Positions 1-7,734 of a stretch of DNA of 64,000 nucleotides are shown piece by piece. Numbering within the stretch: the stretch's first letter is position 1; each line of letters opens with the position of its first letter. The notes beneath the pieces were generated by a model, which saw only the letters and a list, made by a program, of their open reading frames with translations, ran no database searches and had not been told where the DNA came from. The translations under genes were made by a program, and so were the position numbers. This DNA is from Sneathiella sedimenti. GTDB lineage: Bacteria; Pseudomonadota; Alphaproteobacteria; Sneathiellales; Sneathiellaceae. The DNA is taken from NCBI RefSeq assembly GCF_017313765.1, contig NZ_JAFLNC010000002.1:372001-436000 (forward strand). The letters run 5' to 3'.

Positions 1-12
1 AATTGTCATCAT
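1..12 (-). CDS. Start of a gene leaving the left edge (partial)
   Basis: Two consecutive ATG codons on the minus strand (bases 12-10 and 9-7) lie just downstream of the stop of the small membrane protein gene. They are preceded by a purine-rich AAAGGGG at a distance suitable for a ribosome binding site. Only four codons are visible, so no product can be named. The tight spacing suggests it is the next gene of the same carbohydrate operon. The call rests on position and the ribosome binding site alone. Confidence 0.35.
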
Positions 13-15
13 GAC

Positions 16-519
16 CTAACCCCTTTCACGGTCGATACGCAAAAGCCGGGTATAGACGGAGAGGATCCGGACTATCCATTGGGATCGGGTTGTCAGGGAA
101 ATAACTCCCTCCCGTACGACAACATCACCGGTGGTTTGCAGCGCCTCCAGCCGTGCTCCAACAAACGGATGGGCCTTGATAAAGCTATCCAACTCCTGAT
201 CAGACAGCCCTTTCGGGCCAGCCGCCATCAGGGCCTTCACAATGGCGAGGGTAGGGGAGTCATGCACGACACCGATCAGGATCAGGCAATAGACCGCGAC
301 AAAGCTTTCGATGAACACCACCGCGATAACGAGATGCTCAAAAGTGAGGTCGATGCCGGTCAAAAGAAACAGGCAGGTCATCGTGAAAAGGCTGCCATTC
401 AGCAGCAGAATGGCCATTTGATAGATGCCTTTACCATGGCGTCGCCGACTGGAAAAGACATGCAGACACAGCCCGGTCACAATCGACAAGATCAGCAGGA
501 AAAAGACATTCTGGTACAT
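16..519 (-). CDS. Small integral membrane protein, function unknown
   Basis: A 167-residue protein with three hydrophobic segments in its first half (about residues 4-22, 32-58 and 62-84) and a soluble C-terminal half of about 80 residues rich in charged residues. The tail may form a small helical domain facing the cytoplasm. I do not recognise the family. It starts two bases after the stop of the flippase-like gene upstream and is followed after three bases by another start, so it is a member of the minus-strand carbohydrate operon. Its place next to a flippase-like protein suggests a role in lipid-linked sugar handling at the inner membrane, but that is inference from context only. Confidence 0.7.
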   Translation of the reverse strand: MYQNVFFLLILSIVTGLCLHVFSSRRRHGKGIYQMAILLLNGSLFTMTCLFLLTGIDLTFEHLVIAVVFIESFVAVYCLILIGVVHDSPTLAIVKALMAAGPKGLSDQELDSFIKAHPFVGARLEALQTTGDVVVREGVISLTTRSQWIVRILSVYTRLLRIDRERG

Positions 520-521
520 GG

Positions 522-1511
522 TTAGGCGCCGCCCTGCTGTAGTTTATCCTTCTCGCGGGTAACGGCATTTACCGCATCGCGATAGAGAAGGAAGGGGATA
601 ACGCCGAATACGGCCGTGAGCAGAGTCAATGTTCGCATCAGCAGGAAGACGGAGCTATAGGCCGTGTTTGTGGCTTGATCCTCCAGCAGATGGGCGATCT
701 GACCAAATGCAGCCTCGCCGATGCCCAGGCCGCCGGGGGAAATGGGAATGGCGTTGGCGAACAGGCCGGCGACACCGGATACAATATAGCCGATCCAGGA
801 AAGACCCGTGATGTCCATAGCGCCGCCCAGCAAATGCAAGGATTCGAGGACCAGTACATACTGGAAGACGGAGAGTGCGACCGCCGCAACAAGATCCATT
901 TTGCGGTTCCAGTATTTTTCAAGCGCACCAACGACAGTTTTGAAAATCCGCATCAGAATCCGTTCCACCGGCCCCGGCATGAGGCGTATCAGGGAAATAA
1001 ATATTCCCTGGAATTTTACGGCGGCAACCAGGCCAAAAAAAGCGAGGGCCAGACCGGTAACGACAATAACCCCGATCCAGAACTGAAATTGTGATGGGAT
1101 CAGCGCCAGTACCGCGAGTGAAATGACGAGGAGGCCGACAAGGCCGGTCAAGCGATCGACAAGGCTGCTCATCATGATCGCACCGAGCTTGTCCTTGTGC
1201 AGACGATAGGCGAGGCCACCGCGCACGAAATCCCCGCCATAGGCCCCGGGCAGGAAGACGTTAAAAAACTGGCCAATAAAAGTGAAGTTCAGGGATTGCA
1301 GATAGCCGATTTCGGCGTGCAGGGCGCGCATCAGGATCTGCCACCTAAGCGCGCCGATAAAGACAGTAATAAGCAGGCAGGCAAACGCGAAGAGAACCAC
1401 CCCAGGTGCAGAGAGCGCGTTGGCTAGCAGACTAAAATCGATAAAATCGAAATGGATCAGGGCGATAATGCAGCCAATTCCAATGACGACTTTGAGAATT
1501 GTAAAAATCAA
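522..1511 (-). CDS. Flippase-like membrane protein (UPF0104 / LPG synthase TM family)
   Basis: A 329-residue polytopic protein with about eight membrane helices, matching the length and pattern of the lysylphosphatidylglycerol synthase transmembrane family (flippase-like domain, relatives of AglD). Recognisable features are the early GALRWQ stretch, the FNVFLPGAYGGDFVRG segment near residue 90 and the GGLGIGEAAFG motif near residue 260. Members are often found with polysaccharide or lipid-linked sugar genes, where they are thought to move or modify polyprenyl-linked sugars. The start is a TTG at 1511 preceded by a GGAAAGGA ribosome binding site. It lies 33 bases after the E1 beta-like gene and appears to be part of the same operon. 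The substrate is unknown. Confidence 0.75.
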   Translation of the reverse strand: MIFTILKVVIGIGCIIALIHFDFIDFSLLANALSAPGVVLFAFACLLITVFIGALRWQILMRALHAEIGYLQSLNFTFIGQFFNVFLPGAYGGDFVRGGLAYRLHKDKLGAIMMSSLVDRLTGLVGLLVISLAVLALIPSQFQFWIGVIVVTGLALAFFGLVAAVKFQGIFISLIRLMPGPVERILMRIFKTVVGALEKYWNRKMDLVAAVALSVFQYVLVLESLHLLGGAMDITGLSWIGYIVSGVAGLFANAIPISPGGLGIGEAAFGQIAHLLEDQATNTAYSSVFLLMRTLTLLTAVFGVIPFLLYRDAVNAVTREKDKLQQGGA

Positions 1512-1544
1512 TCTGCCCGTTTCCTTTCCCGCCTATGCGAGCCC

Positions 1545-2594
1545 TTAAAACGGGCCGGTAAACCAGTTTCCCGGTACGTCGTGGGCGGCCCCCCGGGCAT
1601 TTAAAATCGGCTCGATCGACACATCCCGATCCGTCATGTCCCCAATTCTGGCCGCGATATGCTCGGCCCGTATATGGTAGTCTTTTGTCAGCGCCGGACT
1701 GGTCGACTCCGAATAATCCGGTGCCGTTAAGCGAGCAGGGGGGAGCGTCAGGTCCCTGAAGCAGGTCTCCGTGATATGCGCCATGATTTCGGCCGCAATG
1801 CCGAAGCTCTTGAAACCCGTGTCCAGCACCAACAGCTTACCTGTCTTCTTCACTGATTTCTCGATCTTCGGCCAATCGATGGGCGAAATGCTTCTCAGGT
1901 CAATCAGGTCGCAGGAAATGCCTTGCTCTTTCAAGACATCGACGGCATGCAGCGCCTCAATCGTCATGTAGGAGACGGAGACAACGGTCACAGCGTCTCC
2001 TTCCCGCAGAAGGTTAGCCTCGCCGAGCGGAATAGGCTTGTTGGTATCGGCAGCTTCCGTCTGGGCGTTATGGAGCCAGCGATGCTCTAGGAAGATAACC
2101 GGGTTGGGATCGAATATGCTGGAAAGAAGCAAGCCCTTTGCGTCAGATGCGAGCGCCGGCATGACTACCTTCAATCCCGGAATATGGGCAAACCAGGATT
2201 GCAGGTTTTGGGAGTGGGTCGGACCCTGACCCCAGCCGCGCCCCAGGATCATCCGGATGGTGATCGGGACACTGCGCTTGCCGCCAAACATGAAATGCCA
2301 TTTGGCCGCATTATTGACCAGCTGGTCCATGGAAAGAAGCGCAAAATCGAGCCTTTGGTGGGTCAGAACAGGCTTGAAACCGCCGAGTGCGGCACCAATG
2401 GCAATGCCGGTCATGGCATTTTCTGAGGTTGGCATGTCAAAGACACGCTTTTCCCCGTACTTTTCCTGTAGATCCAGAGTTGTCCCGAAAACGCCTTTCG
2501 GGTCAGGAACACCAAGACCGAAGACAAGAACGCCGGGATCCTCGGCAAGCGCCTGATCCAATCCGTCACGAATTTCATTGGCAAAGCTGCGCAT
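1545..2594 (-). CDS. TPP-dependent dehydrogenase/transketolase-like beta subunit (E1 beta-like)
   Basis: A 349-residue homologue of pyruvate dehydrogenase E1 beta and the pyrimidine-binding half of transketolase. The N-terminal half has the cofactor-activating glutamate context TSENAMTGIAIGAAL near residue 60 and the segment RMILGRGWGQGPTHSQ near 114. The C-terminal half carries the transketolase C-domain fold with VVSVSYM and DLIDLRSISPID. It is separated from the alpha-like gene by only three bases, so the two should form an alpha2beta2 enzyme. No E2 lipoyl acyltransferase or E3 gene is nearby, which argues against a normal dehydrogenase complex. In a sugar cluster the pair may transfer a two-carbon unit to a keto sugar, as proposed for the AviB1/AviB2 pair of avilamycin synthesis. 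Confidence 0.85.
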   Translation of the reverse strand: MRSFANEIRDGLDQALAEDPGVLVFGLGVPDPKGVFGTTLDLQEKYGEKRVFDMPTSENAMTGIAIGAALGGFKPVLTHQRLDFALLSMDQLVNNAAKWHFMFGGKRSVPITIRMILGRGWGQGPTHSQNLQSWFAHIPGLKVVMPALASDAKGLLLSSIFDPNPVIFLEHRWLHNAQTEAADTNKPIPLGEANLLREGDAVTVVSVSYMTIEALHAVDVLKEQGISCDLIDLRSISPIDWPKIEKSVKKTGKLLVLDTGFKSFGIAAEIMAHITETCFRDLTLPPARLTAPDYSESTSPALTKDYHIRAEHIAARIGDMTDRDVSIEPILNARGAAHDVPGNWFTGPF

Positions 2595-2597
2595 AGT

Positions 2598-3587
2598 TTA
2601 GAGCGGGCCTCCCGTCATTTGGTCTGCGAAGACATGCATGTCAGCCTCTTCGGCGGGCGGAAATTCAGAAGATCGCGCAAAGTCAAAGGCGGCGTTCACT
2701 TCCGTATCAATTTCCTGTTGCATTGCGTCAATTTCGCCCTGAATTAATCGACCGTCAGCGAGGGCCTTGCCCTCAAAGAGCGAGATCGGATCACGTGCGG
2801 TCCATTCTTCTATCATCGGATCAGGGCGATAGCCGAGATCATCATCATAATTCGGCCCGCAATGTTCCCGCCAGCGGAAGGTCGAGAATTCAAGAAAGGC
2901 AGGTCCGCCGCCAGCCCGGATTTTCGTTATTGCATCAGACATGACTGCATGAACCGCTGCAACGTCATTACCGTCTCCCGATGCCGTATGAATACCGTAG
3001 CCGGCGATCTTCTCATGGATTTCCCGCGCTGTAGGCTGGCGGACTTCGAGCGGGGAATAGACGGAGTAGAAATTGTTTTCGCAGATAAACAGTACCGGCA
3101 GGTTTTTCAGGGTCGCAAAGTTGAGGGCCTCGTGAAACACGCCAGTCTCGACAACGGCATCACCCAGGAAAATACAGGCGATATCATCTCCGCCCTTTAT
3201 CATCAGGCTATAGCCGAGGCCAACCCCTACGGGCACCGTGCCGCCGACAATCGCTGTTGAGCCCATAAAACCAACGGCCTCGTCAATCAGATGCATGGAG
3301 CCGCCCTTGCCACGGGCGCAGCCGGTCACGCGGCCATAAATTTCGGCAATCATCGCGTTCAGGCTTCCGCCTTTTGCGAGATAATGCGCATGTGCCCGGT
3401 GACCGCTGACGGCAAGATCGCTGTGTCGCAGAAGCGCCCCAGCAGCGGCAGAGACAGCCTCTTGTCCACTGGAAAGATGGGTCGGGCAACGCATTTCCTG
3501 CTCGCTGTAGCGCGCGGCGATGGTTTCCTCAACAGTGCGGATACGGCGCATGCCATGGGCCAGTGATTTGGTCAGCTCTGGTGTCAT
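2598..3587 (-). CDS. TPP-dependent dehydrogenase-like alpha subunit (E1 alpha-like)
   Basis: A 329-residue protein of the E1 alpha family that binds thiamine pyrophosphate. The TPP/metal motif is visible as GDA at residues 142-144 followed by ENN at 170-172; most relatives have GDG. The segment GKGGSMH near residue 93 is also typical. The ATG at 3587 is chosen because it overlaps the stop of the methyltransferase gene as ATGA; a longer reading frame upstream would run into that gene. With the beta-like partner immediately downstream it should form a two-subunit TPP enzyme. Lack of E2/E3 genes and the carbohydrate neighbourhood suggest a carboligation or decarboxylation step on a sugar precursor rather than central metabolism. 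Confidence 0.85.
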   Translation of the reverse strand: MTPELTKSLAHGMRRIRTVEETIAARYSEQEMRCPTHLSSGQEAVSAAAGALLRHSDLAVSGHRAHAHYLAKGGSLNAMIAEIYGRVTGCARGKGGSMHLIDEAVGFMGSTAIVGGTVPVGVGLGYSLMIKGGDDIACIFLGDAVVETGVFHEALNFATLKNLPVLFICENNFYSVYSPLEVRQPTAREIHEKIAGYGIHTASGDGNDVAAVHAVMSDAITKIRAGGGPAFLEFSTFRWREHCGPNYDDDLGYRPDPMIEEWTARDPISLFEGKALADGRLIQGEIDAMQQEIDTEVNAAFDFARSSEFPPAEEADMHVFADQMTGGPL

Positions 3588-4243
3588 GGGATAAACCAGT
3601 AGTAGTCGCCTGTGTAGCCGATCTCTTTGAAAAAGGCCTTCCACCCATCGACATGGAGGATTGTCTTGGCTGTCAGGTTCCAGGCCTGCATGCGTTCATA
3701 TTCCTCATCCGTGCGATAGGCATCTACCGTGATGAAGGATTTACCGCGAGACACCCGCTCAATCTCCTGCAGGGCTTTTCCACAGTCCTCTTTTTCGAGA
3801 TTGTGAACCGTGTTGACGGAAACAACGACATCGAAGCTGTTATCCTCGAAGGGCAATTTCCGTGCGTCGGCGACGGATACGAAATCACGAACGCTCTCGA
3901 TGCTGTTCTCAATGGCATAGCCAGACACATCAATGCCGCGCACCGTAATGCCTGGGATGAGCGTCATCAGGTCATGAAGCATGAAACCCTTTGCGCAGCC
4001 CACATCCAGAAGGCTGGAAGAGCCCGTAAGGCCGAAATGTTCCTGAAAGGTCGGCACGACGGGCTGCCAGAACCGCGCATTATACGAAAAACCGCCGTAG
4101 CCGTGGCGCCTGTCTCCATCGAAAAAAGCCTTGCCGAACTGTCGGGCGATGGCGCGATCTTCTTCGGTCTTTTCATTTCCCCGCTGTGTTAAGTCCCGCT
4201 TTGTCTTCGGGTAATTTACCAGCAGATCGATTTCCTGTCCCAT
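3584..4243 (-). CDS. SAM-dependent class I methyltransferase
   Basis: A 219-residue protein with the class I methyltransferase fold. Motif I is LLDVGCAKGFMLHDL, followed by an acidic motif II position (RGIDVSGYAIE), then FEDNSFDVVVSVNTVHNLE as motif IV. It probably methylates a sugar hydroxyl, carbon or carboxyl group of the carbohydrate made by this operon. The stop overlaps the start of the E1 alpha-like gene by four bases, so translation is coupled. The upstream neighbour is the 4,6-dehydratase-like gene 40 bases away. The exact acceptor cannot be read from the sequence. Confidence 0.85.
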   Translation of the reverse strand: MGQEIDLLVNYPKTKRDLTQRGNEKTEEDRAIARQFGKAFFDGDRRHGYGGFSYNARFWQPVVPTFQEHFGLTGSSSLLDVGCAKGFMLHDLMTLIPGITVRGIDVSGYAIENSIESVRDFVSVADARKLPFEDNSFDVVVSVNTVHNLEKEDCGKALQEIERVSRGKSFITVDAYRTDEEYERMQAWNLTAKTILHVDGWKAFFKEIGYTGDYYWFIP

Positions 4244-4282
4244 CGTTGACCTTGTTTCCTTATCTCATCAAATTTGAGTGTG

Positions 4283-5275
4283 TTACGGCTTATGAATATA
4301 GGATTGCGGCAGCTGTTTCAGTGCCTCAAGATTATTCCTGACCCACTCGACGGTCTCGGAAATTCCGTCGTCGAGCGAGATTTCGTCAGACCAGTTCAAG
4401 GAGTCACGAAGCTTGGAATCATCCAGACTATAGGTTTGGTCCTTGCCTTGGCGTTCGCCGACGACCTCGATCATGTCGGCCGGATCTACGCCGAGGGCAA
4501 CACAGATCTTTTCCACCAGATTGCGGATACTAATCAATTCAGGGGTGGAGATGTGGTAACACTCGCCTAGCTTTCCATTGAGGGCAATTTTTAGGGTCGC
4601 GCTTGAAACGTCATCGATATGAATAAAAGAGCGTTCCGAATGTCCGCCGCCATGAAGCTGAAGCTTCTGACCGGTGAGCGCATAAAGGATTGTGCGCGGA
4701 ATAATGCGATAGAGCTGCTGCCCGGGGCCATAAACATTGGCCGCCCGGGTATAGGTGACCGGAAAGTCGTAGGCCTTGAAAAAGCTGTTGAGGCTCATAT
4801 CCGCCGCCGCGCGGGAGACGGCATAAGGCGTGCTCGGGTTCAGGACGTGATCTTCCCTGACAAAGCCAGAGGTGCTGCCATACACCTCCGGTGTCGAGAT
4901 ATGAACATATTTTTCGAGGGTATCGAGTTTACGAAGGGCATCATGCAGCAATACGGTGGAAAGCGCGTTGGTACGGAACCAGTCCCCGGGATTTGCCCAG
5001 CTTTCTCCCACCATGCTTTGGGAGGCGAAATTCACCACATGGGAGATATCTTCCGCCACGACAAGGTCGACGATCTTTTCGAGATCGTTGTTCAGGTCAA
5101 GCTGGTGAAACTGGAAATTGTCTGCCTTACCGGACCATTTATAGGGAAGGAAGGCGTCATGGGGCTCGGCAGATCGGCTCGCGCCCTGCACGGTAAAACC
5201 GGATTTCAAGAGATGGGCGACGAAGCTTGCGCCGGAAAAGGAATTGCTGCCAAGGACAAGAAAATTCTGGGTCAT
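4283..5275 (-). CDS. NAD-dependent sugar epimerase/4,6-dehydratase-like SDR with altered catalytic motif
   Basis: A 330-residue extended short-chain dehydrogenase, the size and pattern of dTDP-glucose or GDP-mannose 4,6-dehydratases. The active-site triplet TPE (residues 128-130) precedes VYGS as in dehydratases, and the C-terminal half has the RSFIHIDDV substrate segment. Two motifs are unusual: the nucleotide loop is GSNSFSG (9-15) rather than GxxGxxG, and the catalytic YxxxK reads Y151-AVS-R155, with Arg in place of Lys (codon 4811-4813, CGC). It likely makes a 4-keto nucleotide sugar or epimerises one. The gene begins 104 bases after the nucleotidyltransferase stop. Confidence 0.8.
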   Translation of the reverse strand: MTQNFLVLGSNSFSGASFVAHLLKSGFTVQGASRSAEPHDAFLPYKWSGKADNFQFHQLDLNNDLEKIVDLVVAEDISHVVNFASQSMVGESWANPGDWFRTNALSTVLLHDALRKLDTLEKYVHISTPEVYGSTSGFVREDHVLNPSTPYAVSRAAADMSLNSFFKAYDFPVTYTRAANVYGPGQQLYRIIPRTILYALTGQKLQLHGGGHSERSFIHIDDVSSATLKIALNGKLGECYHISTPELISIRNLVEKICVALGVDPADMIEVVGERQGKDQTYSLDDSKLRDSLNWSDEISLDDGISETVEWVRNNLEALKQLPQSYIHKP

Positions 5276-5379
5276 GAAAAACTACCGGTCTGTCTGGCGT
5301 GGTTCCTGTGAATACGCGGGCCATAAAAAATCATTTATTAACTACATCTTTGAGGAGGGGACGTCCATTCCTTTTGGCC

Positions 5380-6222
5380 CTATTTTTCCGTCATGAGTGT
5401 TATGGCCGCCGCATCAACCGACGTCGTCGCCAGGCATGCTTGGAATTGACGAAGACGCAATTGCCGGGTCTCCTCCATCGACCAATAGGAGGGCACCGCC
5501 GAGATAAGCGCCTGTGCCTGTGGCCTGTCGCGGATTTCCTTCTGTGCATCGGCAAGCGCCGTCACATTGCCGATATCCCGATGATACAGGTGATTGTGAA
5601 AGCTGTTCATATGACCAACGAAATGCGGCAGGATCTCAGTACTGAAATCCGTGATTTCCGGATCTGTCTTCAAGATCCTGTCTATTGCGGCGATATCCAT
5701 TATATAGACCGCGCCATTGGCTAACCGGCCGATATCCGTTTTTGGCTTCTCAACGAAATCGATGACCCGCTTTTCCTTATCAAGGGTTACGATGCCACAA
5801 CTTTGCGGGTCATCTGTCTCAAAGGTCATCATGGTGAGCGCGCAGTCTTTTGGTCGATTTTCAAAAGAACGTCGAAATTCCCTGACATCAAAGAGGGTGA
5901 GATTGTCTGCGTGCGCCATAAGCAACGCATTATCGGAATATTCCTTGCGGAATGTCTTCAGCGTACCTGCAGTCCCTAATAGTTCGGGTTCCTCGAGAAA
6001 CCGGACATGGCGTGCATAAGGGCTGGTTGAGACATACTCGCGGACGAGTGGTGCCAGATAATGAAGATTGATAAAAATTCGATCAATGCCACCGGAAATC
6101 AGCATCTCCAGCCAGAGTCCAAGCAAGGGACGTCCATGAATTGGCATCAGGCATTTCGGCAACTCCGATGTGAGCGGCTGCAATCGGGTGCCGAGTCCGG
6201 CGGCGAGTAATAGTGCCTCCAT
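5380..6222 (-). CDS. Sugar-phosphate nucleotidyltransferase (NDP-sugar pyrophosphorylase family)
   Basis: A 280-residue protein. The N-terminal LLLAAGLGTRLQPLT signature with PKCLMPI is the nucleotide-binding loop of sugar nucleotidyltransferases, and HADN near residue 103 is the metal-binding aspartate region. The family transfers a nucleotide to a sugar 1-phosphate. The pattern is closest to the mannose/heptose-1-phosphate guanylyltransferase branch (HddC-like) rather than RfbA, but the choice of NTP and sugar is uncertain. The last 50 residues lack the hexapeptide repeats of bifunctional enzymes. It sits 14 bases after the cytidylyltransferase-kinase fusion, and together they could turn a phosphosugar into an NDP-sugar for the dehydratase-like enzyme downstream. 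Confidence 0.8.
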   Translation of the reverse strand: MEALLLAAGLGTRLQPLTSELPKCLMPIHGRPLLGLWLEMLISGGIDRIFINLHYLAPLVREYVSTSPYARHVRFLEEPELLGTAGTLKTFRKEYSDNALLMAHADNLTLFDVREFRRSFENRPKDCALTMMTFETDDPQSCGIVTLDKEKRVIDFVEKPKTDIGRLANGAVYIMDIAAIDRILKTDPEITDFSTEILPHFVGHMNSFHNHLYHRDIGNVTALADAQKEIRDRPQAQALISAVPSYWSMEETRQLRLRQFQACLATTSVDAAAITLMTEK

Positions 6223-6236
6223 CCTCCCGCCTTCCG

Positions 6237-7733
6237 TTAGAGTACGCCGAGTTCGTGGCGGATTTCATCAACGCTGAGCGGACGGTTGCCGACCGTCGCC
6301 ACCTGACATCCCGACGCGACGGAGCCGATGTAGGCGGCTTCCCATATGGATGCGCCGCTGGCCAGCGCAAGCGAGGCGGAGACCAGCATGGCATCACCTG
6401 CACCCGCAGGGTCCTTTGGCGAGGAGCACAACGCCGGAAGACGGTCTGTCATCCATTTGCTGTTGTCCGGATGGGTCGTCTGAATCAGCGTTCCTTCCGC
6501 ACCGAGTGTGAGGAGAATATGCTCCGGCTGGCATTTGTGGGCAAGCGCCTCGGCGACGGCAACAAGCCCGATATCATGATCCTGTATGGCGAGCCGTGCC
6601 TCGATCTCGGTGGGTTTGAGCAGAAGCATCTTCTCAAAGCGGGCGATATTGCCGATCTGGGAGGAAGACTGGCTGTCGGCCACCATGGGAATTCGTTTCT
6701 CCAGGCAGTAGGCAGATATACGATTGACCAGGCTTTGCGGTAAAACCCCGTAATTGAAGTCAGAAAATATCAGCAGGTCCAGATTGCTTGCCATAGCCTT
6801 GAAGTGATCGAAAATCTGGTCTTGCAGAACCTGATCGATGGCGTGTTGTTTAAGCTTGGAAACACGGAGCAGTGTCTTACCGGCACTCCGGAACCGTTGC
6901 TTGAGTGTCGTTGTACGGCTTGGGTCGCGGGCGATTATGACATCGACGCCATAGTCTTCCAGCTTCTTCTGGCTGTCGGTTGCCTCATGATCGTCGCCGC
7001 AGACCGTGAGATAACTGGTTTTTGCCCCAAGCCCCTTTGCATGACTGGCGACGATTCCGGCTCCGCCGATAAATTTCTGCTCCAGCACCGGTGTGACAAC
7101 AACGGTTGGATCCTCGCGGGAGAGGCCGAGCACATCGCAGGTAATATATTCGTCAACAATCAGGTCGCCAATGACCAGCACACTCAAATCATTAAACCGG
7201 TCGAGAATGGCAGAGAAATCCTCTCCCTTTATATTGTGTCGATTCAAATAGTTAGCTGATGATTTTAAATTAAAGTTTGAGGTTGGTCGCTCACTCTCCG
7301 CTTGAATGAGGTCAATTGAGGAAAAGACTGCATCACCGGCGCTGAAGAGGAGCTTGCCGCCATAAACCGCCAACGCATCACGCTCCGGATTATGAAATTC
7401 CTGATGTTCTTTGCCCTTTACGACGAGGTCCGGGCGGATCGCATCAATGGCCGTCGCAAGGTCATCTTCAATTATAAAGGAATAGTCGACATAGCTGATT
7501 GCGGCAATATTCTCGAGCCGGAGATGCGCCGGCACCAAGACGCCCAGCCTGTCGTCCGCATTCACGGCGACCACAAGGATGTCACAACAATCTGCCGCGA
7601 ATTTTAACAGCCGGAGATGTCCCGGATGGACAACATTGAAATTGCCGCTGACCATGCCGACTTTGCTGTTTGAACCATGTTCTGCGCGTAATGCGGCGAT
7701 CCGGGAGGCGTGGTCATTCAGGCTTGCTGTCAT
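6237..7733 (-). CDS. Bifunctional nucleotidyltransferase-PfkB sugar kinase, HldE-like with swapped domains
   Basis: A 498-residue two-domain protein. Residues about 24-145 form a cytidylyltransferase domain with GNFNVVHPGH (HxGH at 36-39) and VKGKEH. Residues about 184-498 form a PfkB/ribokinase-type kinase with GGAG near 223 and the ATP/catalytic motif DPAGAGD at 441-447. HldE of E. coli makes ADP-heptose with the same two activities but has the kinase first. Here the nucleotidyltransferase comes first. The ATG at 7733 fits the one-base gap after the alcohol dehydrogenase; a longer frame would overlap that gene by about 90 bases. It probably phosphorylates and/or activates a heptose-like sugar. 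Confidence 0.85.
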   Translation of the reverse strand: MTASLNDHASRIAALRAEHGSNSKVGMVSGNFNVVHPGHLRLLKFAADCCDILVVAVNADDRLGVLVPAHLRLENIAAISYVDYSFIIEDDLATAIDAIRPDLVVKGKEHQEFHNPERDALAVYGGKLLFSAGDAVFSSIDLIQAESERPTSNFNLKSSANYLNRHNIKGEDFSAILDRFNDLSVLVIGDLIVDEYITCDVLGLSREDPTVVVTPVLEQKFIGGAGIVASHAKGLGAKTSYLTVCGDDHEATDSQKKLEDYGVDVIIARDPSRTTTLKQRFRSAGKTLLRVSKLKQHAIDQVLQDQIFDHFKAMASNLDLLIFSDFNYGVLPQSLVNRISAYCLEKRIPMVADSQSSSQIGNIARFEKMLLLKPTEIEARLAIQDHDIGLVAVAEALAHKCQPEHILLTLGAEGTLIQTTHPDNSKWMTDRLPALCSSPKDPAGAGDAMLVSASLALASGASIWEAAYIGSVASGCQVATVGNRPLSVDEIRHELGVL

Positions 7734-7734
7734 C

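Noticed and set aside
4619-5311. Open frame of 230 codons on the plus strand
   Set aside because: It is antisense to the SDR gene and has no recognisable protein pattern.
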